Below are positions 1-6,459 of a stretch of DNA of 6,931 bases, piece by piece. Source of the stretch: an uncultured Burkholderiales bacterium (lineage in GTDB: Bacteria; Pseudomonadota; Gammaproteobacteria; Burkholderiales; Burkholderiaceae_C); assembly GCA_903856875.1 (NCBI GenBank), contig CAIODE010000244.1, forward strand, positions 1 through 6,931. The letters are read 5' to 3'. Positions within the stretch are counted from its first letter, which is position 1, and every line of letters begins with the position of its first letter. Both the position numbers and the translations under genes were made by a program. The notes under the pieces were generated by a model, which saw nothing but the letters and a program-made list of their open reading frames with translations, was not told the origin of the DNA and searched no databases.

Positions 1-1
1 A

Positions 2-331
2 TGCCCTGTGATTGGTCAAATCTGGATTGGTGTCTTGCCCAACGAGCACACCAACGTCATTGGCCTTTCCAAATATGCCCGACTGGCCGAATGGATCATG
101 GGACGCCCCCAAATTCAAGAAGAAGCGGTTGTGCAGTTGGCTGATTTGATTCAGCGCAAAACACAACCTGATGGTTTGGCGATCGTGATGGAAGCCAGTC
201 ATTTCTGCATGGGTTGGCGCGGCGTCAAAGACATGGACAGCAAAATGATCAATTCCGTCATGCGCGGTGTGTTCTTAAAAGATGCCAACTTGCGCCGTGA
301 GTTCTTGGCGTTAATTCCTAGAAAGGCCTGA
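2..331 (+). CDS. folE: GTP cyclohydrolase I, C-terminal part (5' end outside window)
   Basis: The enzyme converts GTP to 7,8-dihydroneopterin triphosphate, the first step of folate and other pterin synthesis, in the cytosol as a homodecamer. The frame is open from base 2 with no start or upstream stop, so the gene begins before the window; the GTG at 8 is internal. The visible 109 residues match the C-terminal half of the family: CPVIGQIWIGVLPNE, then IGLSKYARL, the RPQIQEE block, and EASHFCMGWRGVKD, where His (200-202) and Cys (206-208) correspond to the catalytic His and a zinc-ligand Cys (E. coli His179 and Cys181). The other zinc ligands, in a Cys-x-His-His segment, should lie just upstream. 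The protein ends at SVMRGVFLKDANLRREFLALI, near the usual family end. The BLUF gene starts 2 nt after the TGA stop, so the two are probably co-transcribed. Confidence 0.93.
   Translation, partial: CPVIGQIWIGVLPNEHTNVIGLSKYARLAEWIMGRPQIQEEAVVQLADLIQRKTQPDGLAIVMEASHFCMGWRGVKDMDSKMINSVMRGVFLKDANLRREFLALIPRKA
321..326 (+). promoter_or_regulatory. Ribosome binding site of the BLUF gene, inside folE
   Basis: GAAAGG lies 7 nt before the BLUF ATG and within the last codons of folE. It supports ATG 334 as the start and implies that translation of the BLUF protein is linked to that of folE. Confidence 0.6.
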
Positions 332-333
332 TC

Positions 334-756
334 ATGTTGGTTCGATTACTTTATGCGAGTCGTGTTGTAGACCCTGAGCCCACAGTCATTGAATCTATTT
401 TGGCGCAATCTAGACAATTCAATCCCAGCACAGGCATTACCGGCATTTTGGTTTACAGCGGTGATATCTTTTTACAGGCCATCGAAGGCGGCCGTGAAGC
501 CGTGAGCGAACTTTATGGGCACATTCAAAAAGACCCACGTCACAAGCAAGTTGTTCTCTTGCATTACGAAGAAATTTTGCAGCGACGCTTCAGTGGTTGG
601 ACCATGGGTCAAGTCGATGTGTCTCGTGTCAACACCAGTATCTTGTTGAAATACTCCGAGCGCGCTGAGCTTGATCCTTACAGCGTATCGGGTGTGGTGT
701 CTTTGGCTTTGCTCGAAGAACTCATGGCCACAGCTTCCATCATTGGGCGTGCTTGA
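334..756 (+). CDS. BLUF-domain blue-light sensor, short single-domain type
   Basis: This 140-residue protein is a flavin-binding photoreceptor, probably cytosolic. The BLUF domain fills about residues 1-93 and has every key position: Tyr7 in LLYAS, Asn30 in FNPSTGITG, Gln48 in FLQAIEGG, and Trp89 and Met91 in SGWTMG. Their spacing matches AppA Tyr21/Asn45/Gln63/Trp104/Met106 to within one residue, so the FAD photocycle should be intact. Residues 95-140 form a short, probably helical tail with no recognisable output domain, as in PixD- or BlrB-like short BLUF proteins, so signalling probably acts through a partner protein. ATG 334 is preceded by GAAAGG (321-326) with 7 nt spacing. That site lies inside the end of folE, which suggests coupled translation. 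The tail overlaps the start of the next gene. The partner or target is unknown. Confidence 0.95.
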   Translation: MLVRLLYASRVVDPEPTVIESILAQSRQFNPSTGITGILVYSGDIFLQAIEGGREAVSELYGHIQKDPRHKQVVLLHYEEILQRRFSGWTMGQVDVSRVNTSILLKYSERAELDPYSVSGVVSLALLEELMATASIIGRA

Positions 757-1591
757 GACTTGTTTAATCGGCTGCGATTTTTCCAGCAGCCCTCACAAGC
801 GCAAACCCATTGTGGTGGCAATCGGCGCCATGCAGCATGGCGTTGTGAAACTAGAGCGTTTGGAAAAATTTGAAACGCTTGACGACTTTCATAATTTTCT
901 CAAAGCGCCTGCTCCTGTTCAAATGAAGTGTGTCGGTGCATTTGATTTGCCTTTTGGCTTGCCCCGCGAATGGGTTGAATACATGCAATGGCCCCTGACC
1001 TGGCCAGAGTGCATGACCCTCTATGCTTCATATTCACGCGAAGAACTGCGTCTATTTTTCAAACAATTTTGTGACAGCAGGCCCGCTGGGTCCAAATTTG
1101 CGCACCGTGCGACTGACTTGCCCGCTGGCTCTAGTCCTTCGATGAAATGGGTGAATCCACCTGTTGCTTGGATGATGCACGCGGGCGTTCCCTTGTTGCG
1201 TGAAGCGCAATGGACTTTGCCAGGCATGTGCGAGGGGCATCCAGGCCGAGTGGCATTAGAGGCCTATCCTGGCTTGTTGGCCAGAGAAATTGTGAAACAA
1301 CGCAGCTACAAGAGCGACGACAAATCCAAACAAACGCCCGACAGATGGTTGGCCCGAAAAGACATCCTTCATGCCCTCGATTTAGGTCAAACAAGTTTGG
1401 GCTTGCGCTTGAAACTTAGCGCCGCGCAGCACGACAGTTTGTTGCTAGATGGCTCCGGCGATTCTTTGGATGCGGTGCTTTGCATGGTGCAAGCAGCATG
1501 GGCCTATCAGCAACATGAGCTGGGTACTTCACGTGGCCCTTATGGCTTGCCTGAATTTGACCCCCTAGAGGGTTGGATTGTGAGTGCTTAA
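749..1591 (+). CDS. DUF429 family protein (predicted RNase H-fold nuclease)
   Basis: About 280 residues, resembling DUF429 (PF04250), a family predicted to adopt an RNase H-like nuclease fold; its substrate and role are unknown. Numbered from GTG 749, the conserved pieces are GCDFSSSP with Asp10, GAFDLPFGLP with Asp66, EAYPGLLAREI with Glu171, and LDGSGDSLDAVLCMVQAAW with Asp238 and Asp241. The spaced acidic residues fit a metal-dependent active site. No signal peptide or membrane segment is seen. The start is uncertain: the first in-frame ATG (about 830) would remove the first Asp strand, so a non-ATG start is needed. GTG 749, overlapping the BLUF stop by 8 nt, is preferred; TTG 743 and TTG 671 are alternatives, and none has a clear Shine-Dalgarno site. 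Overlap with BLUF suggests the same transcript. The gene converges on the SulP transporter gene. Confidence 0.8.
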   Translation: MLETCLIGCDFSSSPHKRKPIVVAIGAMQHGVVKLERLEKFETLDDFHNFLKAPAPVQMKCVGAFDLPFGLPREWVEYMQWPLTWPECMTLYASYSREELRLFFKQFCDSRPAGSKFAHRATDLPAGSSPSMKWVNPPVAWMMHAGVPLLREAQWTLPGMCEGHPGRVALEAYPGLLAREIVKQRSYKSDDKSKQTPDRWLARKDILHALDLGQTSLGLRLKLSAAQHDSLLLDGSGDSLDAVLCMVQAAWAYQQHELGTSRGPYGLPEFDPLEGWIVSA

Positions 1592-1595
1592 GAGC

Positions 1596-1627
1596 GAGTG
1601 CATGGTGCTTGAACAGCACCTCAACTC
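1596..1627. terminator. Hairpin between convergent genes, possible bidirectional terminator
   Basis: GGTGCT (1604-1609) pairs with AGCACC (1615-1620) around a 5-nt loop. An outer GAGT/ACTC pair (1596-1599 with 1624-1627) extends it across an internal loop. It sits in the 51-nt gap between the ends of the DUF429 and SulP genes, where a terminator is expected. Neither strand has a clear T-tract after the stem, so a classical Rho-independent terminator is not well supported. Confidence 0.35.
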
Positions 1628-1642
1628 TGAATCTGAAGTGTT

Positions 1643-3304
1643 CTAAATGGACATGCCAGAGATGTCGTCTGGTAAGGCCTGTAATGCCCGCAAGGCATGA
1701 AGAGCCTCAATGTCAGTTCGGTATAAAGTGACTTGACTTTCAAGGCCCAAGGCCCCTGCCAATTTGAGGGCGTTTTCAACCGGCAACTTGATCCCACTGA
1801 TGTGCAGTTGAATGTCCCTCCGCTGCAAATATTGGTGGATTTGCTGAAGTGTTTCTACCCCTGTTGCATCAATGCGGTTGATGGGTTGTGCAAACAAACA
1901 CACATGCTGAATCTGAGCTTGATCGCTTAATTTTTCTGTGATGTATTTTTCAAAACTGCTGGCAGCAGCAAAGTCCAACTCTGCATCCATCCGAATGGCG
2001 AACACATTGGGCGCAAGAGGCGGCAAGTGCCACAAGTGACGATCGCGCAGGCTGCCATCTTCATGCAAGCCTACTTCGATGATGCGAGGGTGCAATCGGG
2101 TGTGCAAAAAGTGGCTCAAGCCCAGAAGAACACCCGCCAAAACACCCCAATAAATGCGCGGTGTGCTGAGAAGTGTGATGCCAAAAGTCATGCCTGCAGT
2201 CAGGGCCTCAATGCGTGCAATTCGCCACAATTTGACAAAGGCCATGGGTTGTATGAGGCTGGAAACCGCCAAGATCACAACGGCCGCCAAAACCGCTCGA
2301 GGCACATGGAACAGAGCAGGCGATGCAAAAACAGCCAGCAAGACAAACGAGGTGGTGCCCACAACAGCCCAGCCTGTTTTGGCGCCTGAAGCCAAATTGA
2401 TGGCTGACCGAGAGAACGAAGTGCCGGTGGCGAAACTACCGCTTAAGCCTGACACAATTTTGGCCAAGCCTTGGCCCATCAAATCTTGGTTCTCTTGCCA
2501 AACCGTTCCTTCTTTTTGGTTCTCTGTTTTGGCGCAAGAGGCAGCCTCTAAAAAACTGACCAACGCAATCAACATGGCAGGGCCGGCCAAGAATGCCAGT
2601 TCTTCCAAAGTAAGCAGGTGCGGCAAGCCAAGACTTGGCAGTGATGCTGGCAAAGCGCCGATGACGGCGCCACCCTGGGCCGAATAGCCGATGGCATAAC
2701 TCACGACAGCACTGGCTGCTACCACCAACATGATGCTGGGTGATTTGGGCGCCCATTTTTTGGCTAAAAACAAAGCTGCCAAACTGGCCGCGCCAAACCC
2801 GACATCGGTCCATTCAAAAGTGCCGCCTGCTTGCCAACCGGTGAGTGCTGGTAACTGTGAAGCCATGATCAAGAGGCCTGCAGCTTGTGTAAAACCCATC
2901 ATGACGGGCGAGCTGATGAGGTTGAGGAGCCAACCATAACGAAGCACGCCCATTAACAATTGCAAAGCACCTGCTATCAGGGCCAACCAAATGGCCAAGT
3001 TGACCCAGTGTGCACTGCTGGGCTCAGCCATGCCAGTGAGTGAGGCGCTAATCAGGACGCAAGTGAGTGCAGAGGGGCCAATCGACAGGCGCGTAGAGCC
3101 GCCCCACATCACACCCACCAAGGCAGGAAGCAGCGCGGCATATAGACCCGTGACCAACGGCATGCCAGCCAATGCTGCGTATGCCACCGACTGCGGCACC
3201 ATGAGCAAGGCCACCGAAAAGCCAGCAGTCCATTCTTGGCGAAACAGTGCAGGTGTTAATCGCGGCCATCTTAAAAATGGGAACCAAGCTTGGAGAGATT
3301 TCAT
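1643..3304 (-). CDS. SulP-family anion transporter with STAS domain
   Basis: An inner-membrane secondary transporter or channel of the SulP (SLC26-like) family, about 553 residues from ATG 3304. The N-terminal transporter domain (about 25-400) has the family signature PQSVAYAALAGMPLVTGLYA (37-56), the GPSAL segment, conserved Glu253 in FLEAAS, and GTSFSRSAIN (294-303), with many hydrophobic helices. The cytosolic STAS domain (about 432-540) includes RIDATG (477-482). The substrate cannot be read from sequence: characterised members carry sulfate, bicarbonate, dicarboxylates or, less often, molybdate. An in-frame TTG at 3316 would add four residues; neither start has a Shine-Dalgarno site. The gene lies 36 nt after moeB on the same strand and is probably the last gene of that transcript. 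A neighbouring sulfur-activation enzyme makes sulfate or molybdate attractive, but this is inference only. Confidence 0.93.
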   Translation of the reverse strand: MKSLQAWFPFLRWPRLTPALFRQEWTAGFSVALLMVPQSVAYAALAGMPLVTGLYAALLPALVGVMWGGSTRLSIGPSALTCVLISASLTGMAEPSSAHWVNLAIWLALIAGALQLLMGVLRYGWLLNLISSPVMMGFTQAAGLLIMASQLPALTGWQAGGTFEWTDVGFGAASLAALFLAKKWAPKSPSIMLVVAASAVVSYAIGYSAQGGAVIGALPASLPSLGLPHLLTLEELAFLAGPAMLIALVSFLEAASCAKTENQKEGTVWQENQDLMGQGLAKIVSGLSGSFATGTSFSRSAINLASGAKTGWAVVGTTSFVLLAVFASPALFHVPRAVLAAVVILAVSSLIQPMAFVKLWRIARIEALTAGMTFGITLLSTPRIYWGVLAGVLLGLSHFLHTRLHPRIIEVGLHEDGSLRDRHLWHLPPLAPNVFAIRMDAELDFAAASSFEKYITEKLSDQAQIQHVCLFAQPINRIDATGVETLQQIHQYLQRRDIQLHISGIKLPVENALKLAGALGLESQVTLYRTDIEALHALRALQALPDDISGMSI

Positions 3305-3323
3305 AAGGGAGTGCAATGTTCAG

Positions 3324-3348
3324 TGAGCTATCAAGTGATTTCAGCTCA
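3324..3348 (-). repeat. Inverted repeat at the moeB stop / SulP start junction
   Basis: TGAGCT (3324-3329) and AGCTCA (3343-3348) form a perfect 6-bp inverted repeat around a 13-nt spacer and include the moeB stop codon. It could fold as a small intercistronic hairpin. It lacks a T-tract and is short enough to be chance. Confidence 0.25.
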
Positions 3349-4108
3349 ATGTCTCATTGCGAAACTGACTGCACACAGGGCACTTGAAGTTTCTGGCAGT
3401 GCGCATTGTTTGCCATTCCATGTGCTGCGCGTTGAACATCATCAGCTTGCCTTGAAGGCTGCTGCCCATGCCGCTCAATAATTTAAGTGCCTCGGTGGCT
3501 TGCATGCTGCCGATCACACCCACCAAGGGTGCCAACACGCCCATGGTGGCGCAGCGTTCTTCTTCAAAGCTTTGGGAGGGAGGAAACACGCAGGCATAGC
3601 AGGGCGCGTCGGCTTGGCGCGTGTCGTACACCGCCACCTGGCCATCAAAGCGCAATGCGGAGCCCGACACCAAGGGCTTGGCGAACTGAGCGCATGCCTG
3701 ATTGATGCGTTGACGTGTTTCAAAGTTATCGGTGCAGTCCAAAACCACATCGACGCTGGGCATGCAAAGAGCCAGCAAAGCCGCATCTGCTTTTTGCGAA
3801 TAGCAACTCACTTTCACCTCTGGATTGATGGCTTGCATGGCAGCCTGAAGCGAGGCGACTTTGAGTTGCCCCACACGGGCTTGAGAATGGGCTATTTGCC
3901 GTTGGAGGTTGGTGACATCGACATGGTCGTGATCGATCAGACTGATATGCCCAACCCCTGCGCTGGCCAAGTAAAGGGCAGCGGGTGAGCCCAAGCCACC
4001 TGCACCCACAATGAGTGCATGCGCTAGAGAGACTCGCTCCTGACCCTCGACACCCCATTCATCTAAAAGAATGTGACGTGAATATCGCAGAAGTTGGTCG
4101 TCCCGCAT
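3341..4108 (-). CDS. moeB: MoeB/ThiF/HesA-family adenylyltransferase
   Basis: A cytosolic E1-like enzyme, 255 residues. The family adenylates the C-terminal Gly of a ubiquitin-like sulfur carrier (MoaD for molybdopterin, ThiS for thiazole). Visible features in order: RYSRHILL (8-15) with the arginine-finger region; nucleotide-binding GAGGLG (35-40); DHDHVDVTNLQRQ (59-71); DCTDNF (124-129) with Asp127; zinc-binding CYAC (170-173) and CPVC (243-246); and Cys186 in the crossover loop ERCATMGVLAPLVG. All catalytic and zinc positions appear intact, and the length is normal for MoeB. There is no C-terminal rhodanese domain. No moaD, moaE, thiS or thiG lies nearby, so MoeB, ThiF or a dual role cannot be separated from context. 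ATG 4108 begins 6 nt after the S41 peptidase stop and has no strong Shine-Dalgarno site, so coupled translation is likely. Confidence 0.88.
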   Translation of the reverse strand: MRDDQLLRYSRHILLDEWGVEGQERVSLAHALIVGAGGLGSPAALYLASAGVGHISLIDHDHVDVTNLQRQIAHSQARVGQLKVASLQAAMQAINPEVKVSCYSQKADAALLALCMPSVDVVLDCTDNFETRQRINQACAQFAKPLVSGSALRFDGQVAVYDTRQADAPCYACVFPPSQSFEEERCATMGVLAPLVGVIGSMQATEALKLLSGMGSSLQGKLMMFNAQHMEWQTMRTARNFKCPVCSQFRNETLS

Positions 4109-4114
4109 GGGCGA

Positions 4115-5569
4115 TTACTTGTCTTTTTTCTCTTCTTTGCGCTCAGCCAATGTGGCACTGACTTTGACAGGCAAGCCTTTCAGTTGGTTGAGGGCTTGGT
4201 TCAATTGGAAGTCTTTGGCAGATCCAAATTCGGGCGGCCGTCTTTCGGATTCTGGTTTCTTGGCTTCGGCTTCCAATTTCTTCAAGGCTTCTTCACGTGC
4301 TTTTTGGCGCTCTTCATTTTTCTTTTCGGCTTCCTGATTGTTGAGCAAATGATTTTCCAAGTCGGCTTCGCGCGTGCGCAGTGCTGCAAACACATTGCCG
4401 TTTTCGGTTTCATCGAGCATGACATCGGGCACGATACCCTTGGCTTGAATCGACTTGCCGTTGGGCGTGTAGTACCGCGCTGTGGTGAGCTTCAAAGCCG
4501 TGTCAGGGCCCAATTGCCGAACAGTTTGAACTGATGCTTTGCCAAAGGTTTGGCTGCCCATGATGGTAGCGCGCTTGTGGTCTTGCAAAGCACCCGCCAC
4601 AATTTCACTGGCTGAAGCGGAGCCTTCATTGACCAACACAACCAAGGGAATTTTTTTCAATTGCCCTTGGGTGTTTTGCGTAAGGCGTTGAATGGGGTCG
4701 CGCTCACCGCTGCGACGCCAAAACTCGGGAGCTGCCTTGTAAATTAATTTACTATCTTCAAGCTGGCCTCTGGTGGATACCACTGTGACGTTTTCGGGCA
4801 AGAAGGCTGCAGACACGGCAATGGATGCATCCAGTAAGCCACCTGGGTCGGCGCGTAAATCGAGTACCAAGCCTTTCAGCTTGGGGTCTTGTTTGAACAT
4901 GTCTTCTAGCTTCTTGGAGAAATCTTCTACTGTTCTCTCTTGGAATGTCGAAACGCGAATCCAGCCAAAACCTGGTTCAACCACTTTGGCATTAACGGAC
5001 TGGGTTTTAATTTCTTCACGGACGATGGTGACCATGAAGGAACGGCTTTCGTCCCTGCGAAACACAGTCAGAACCACTTTGGTATTGGGTTCACCTCGCA
5101 TGCGCTTAACTGCTTCGTTCATTGACAAACCTTTGACAAAGGCATCGTCAATTTTGGTAATCAAGTCATTGGTTTTAAGCCCAGCACGGTCGGCAGGCGA
5201 GCCTTCAATGGGCGATACGACTTTGACAATACCTTCTTCTTGGGTGATCTCAATGCCCACGCCTACAAAGCGACCGGAGGTACCTTCGCTGAATTCTTTG
5301 AAGCTTTTTTTATCGAAGTACTGAGAGTGAGGATCAAGGCTAGAGACCATGCCAGAGATGGCTTCGGTGATGAGTTTTTTCTCATCCACGGTTTCGACAT
5401 AGTCGCTTTTGACCATGCCAAAAACGGCGGCCAGTTGCTGGAGTTCTTCAAGCGGCAAGGGTGCAAAGGCACCCCTTGCCGTGGTTTGAAGGGAAATGGT
5501 GGTGAGGGCGCCTGCTAAAGCGCCTACGCTAAGCCAACCGACAATTTTCAATTTCTGTCCCATGTTCAT
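4115..5569 (-). CDS. ctpA: S41 C-terminal processing peptidase (CtpA/Prc type)
   Basis: A serine endopeptidase expected to act in the periplasm, anchored or exported by an N-terminal hydrophobic segment (about residues 6-26). It cleaves near the C-termini of target proteins. Numbered from ATG 5569 (484 residues): a PDZ domain at about 99-176, with GRFVGVGIEI and SPADRAGLKTNDLI, and an S41 core at about 201-383. Catalytic Ser319 lies in NEGSASASEI, and Lys344 and Gln348 lie in GKASVQ; the 25-residue Ser-Lys spacing matches E. coli Prc. A Glu/Lys-rich, probably coiled-coil tail follows (about 395-450). The longer reading frame from TTG 5596 is rejected because AAAAGGAG (5583-5590) lies downstream of it and 13 nt before ATG 5569; a second ATG at 5563 is possible. 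The gene sits between gpmA and moeB on the same strand. Its substrate is unknown. Confidence 0.93.
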   Translation of the reverse strand: MNMGQKLKIVGWLSVGALAGALTTISLQTTARGAFAPLPLEELQQLAAVFGMVKSDYVETVDEKKLITEAISGMVSSLDPHSQYFDKKSFKEFSEGTSGRFVGVGIEITQEEGIVKVVSPIEGSPADRAGLKTNDLITKIDDAFVKGLSMNEAVKRMRGEPNTKVVLTVFRRDESRSFMVTIVREEIKTQSVNAKVVEPGFGWIRVSTFQERTVEDFSKKLEDMFKQDPKLKGLVLDLRADPGGLLDASIAVSAAFLPENVTVVSTRGQLEDSKLIYKAAPEFWRRSGERDPIQRLTQNTQGQLKKIPLVVLVNEGSASASEIVAGALQDHKRATIMGSQTFGKASVQTVRQLGPDTALKLTTARYYTPNGKSIQAKGIVPDVMLDETENGNVFAALRTREADLENHLLNNQEAEKKNEERQKAREEALKKLEAEAKKPESERRPPEFGSAKDFQLNQALNQLKGLPVKVSATLAERKEEKKDK

Positions 5570-5570
5570 T

Positions 5571-5590
5571 GACCCAAAGGGTCTCCTTTT
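5571..5590 (-). promoter_or_regulatory. ctpA ribosome binding site with adjacent small hairpin
   Basis: On the minus strand AAAAGGAG (5583-5590) is followed by GACCC-TTT-GGGTC (5571-5583), a perfect 5-bp stem with a 3-nt loop that fills the spacer before ATG 5569. The linear 13-nt spacing is long for a Shine-Dalgarno site; folding would shorten the effective distance. This site is the reason for preferring ATG 5569. Confidence 0.5.
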
Positions 5591-5594
5591 AGCC

Positions 5595-5625
5595 AATATA
5601 CACCTTGAATATTGTCTTTGTGCAA
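5595..5625 (-). promoter_or_regulatory. Possible weak promoter for ctpA-moeB-SulP
   Basis: On the minus strand a TATATT (5595-5600) resembles a -10 box, with TTGCAC (5620-5625) 19 nt upstream as a poor -35. It lies between the gpmA stop and the ctpA start. The wide spacing and weak -35 mean that read-through from gpmA is an equally good explanation. Confidence 0.28.
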
Positions 5626-5649
5626 TTCAGGAAATGCCCGCCCGCTAAT

Positions 5650-6393
5650 TCAAGCCCTGCCTTGGCTGGCCACAGCGGCAGCGGCCTTGGCGGCTGCTTC
5701 TGCATCGCCCAAATAGTAGTGCTTGATGGGTTTCAAATTGGCATCGAGTTCGTACACCAAAGGCATGCCATTGGGGATGTTCAAGTTCACAATGTCTTCG
5801 TTGGAAACATTGTCCAAATACTTGATCAAGGCCCGGATAGAGTTGCCGTGTGCTGCCACCACAATGCGTTTGCCCGCCTTGATGGCTGGCGCCATAGATT
5901 CAGTCCAAAAAGGGATCACGCGGTCCACAGTGTCTTTCAAGCATTCCGTGAGGGGAATGTCCTGCGCCTTCAGTTTGGCGTAGCGCAAGTCGGCGCGTTC
6001 ACACCGGGGGTCGGTGGCTTCAAGGGCCGGAGGGGGGGTGTCATAGCTGCGGCGCCAGACCAAAACCTGTTGATCGCCAAACTTTTGAGCGGTTTCGGCT
6101 TTGTTCAGGCCTTGAAGGGCACCGTAATGGCGTTCGTTCAGGCGCCAATTGTTGTGCACTGGCAGCCACTGTCTGTCCATGGCATCTAGGGTGTGCCACA
6201 AAGTGTGAATGGCGCGTTTGAGCAGGCTGGTATAGGCTAAGTCAAATTCGTATCCTTGCGCTTTCAGCAAGCGTCCAGCCGCTAGGGCTTGCTCGATGCC
6301 AGTGGGTGTGAGGTCGACGTCGGTCCAGCCAGTGAAGCGATTTTCTAAATTCCAAGTGGACTCGCCGTGGCGAATGAGAACGAATTTGTACAT
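5650..6393 (-). CDS. gpmA: 2,3-bisphosphoglycerate-dependent phosphoglycerate mutase
   Basis: A cytosolic glycolytic and gluconeogenic enzyme that interconverts 3-phosphoglycerate and 2-phosphoglycerate through a phosphohistidine intermediate. It has 247 residues, typical for the family. Catalytic His9 lies in LIRHGES (6-12), followed by [12 protein letters not shown] (18-29), Arg60 in LLKRAIHT, Glu87 in [13 protein letters not shown] (86-98), and the second catalytic His182 in [10 protein letters not shown]. All active-site residues are present. The C-terminus is Ala-rich ([12 protein letters not shown]), a trait I associate with betaproteobacterial homologues. ATG 6393 gives the family's usual [12 protein letters not shown] start; an in-frame TTG at 6411 is unlikely. 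No Shine-Dalgarno site precedes the ATG. The gene diverges from the rhodanese gene and is followed by ctpA after an 80-nt gap, so it may head the minus-strand transcript. Confidence 0.97.
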   Translation of the reverse strand: MYKFVLIRHGESTWNLENRFTGWTDVDLTPTGIEQALAAGRLLKAQGYEFDLAYTSLLKRAIHTLWHTLDAMDRQWLPVHNNWRLNERHYGALQGLNKAETAQKFGDQQVLVWRRSYDTPPPALEATDPRCERADLRYAKLKAQDIPLTECLKDTVDRVIPFWTESMAPAIKAGKRIVVAAHGNSIRALIKYLDNVSNEDIVNLNIPNGMPLVYELDANLKPIKHYYLGDAEAAAKAAAAVASQGRA

Positions 6394-6437
6394 GGTGAAA
6401 GGTTTAATCAAGAAAGAAAAACGGGTTTACAGTCAGC

Positions 6438-6443
6438 ATTTTA
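6438..6443 (-). promoter_or_regulatory. Possible -10 box for gpmA
   Basis: On the minus strand TAAAAT (6438-6443) matches five of six -10 consensus bases and would give a leader of roughly 35-40 nt before ATG 6393. No good -35 box is seen; the dyad at 6460-6481 occupies that position. This is a weak call. Confidence 0.3.
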
Positions 6444-6459
6444 GAATTCGAATCTGGCA

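Noticed and set aside
671..748. N-terminal extension of the DUF429 protein from TTG 671
   Set aside because: It would overlap most of the BLUF tail by 86 nt, and the extra residues precede the usual family start without resembling it.
2154..2687. Long plus-strand open frame opposite the SulP gene
   Set aside because: It is antisense to a clear membrane transporter, and its translation is low-complexity and Ala/Lys-rich with no recognisable motif.
4094..4534. Phe-rich plus-strand open frame that looks like a membrane protein
   Set aside because: The hydrophobicity comes from reading the Lys/Glu codons of the ctpA tail in antisense.
4773..5324. 183-codon plus-strand open frame opposite ctpA
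   Set aside because: It is the antisense shadow of the PDZ and S41 regions, and its Ser/Thr-rich composition is typical of reverse-strand reading.
5570..5596. Longer ctpA from TTG 5596
   Set aside because: The ribosome binding site lies downstream of this TTG, and the hydrophobic anchor follows ATG 5569 normally.
5605..6189. 194-codon plus-strand open frame opposite gpmA
   Set aside because: It overlaps the fully supported gpmA on the other strand and shows no family motif.
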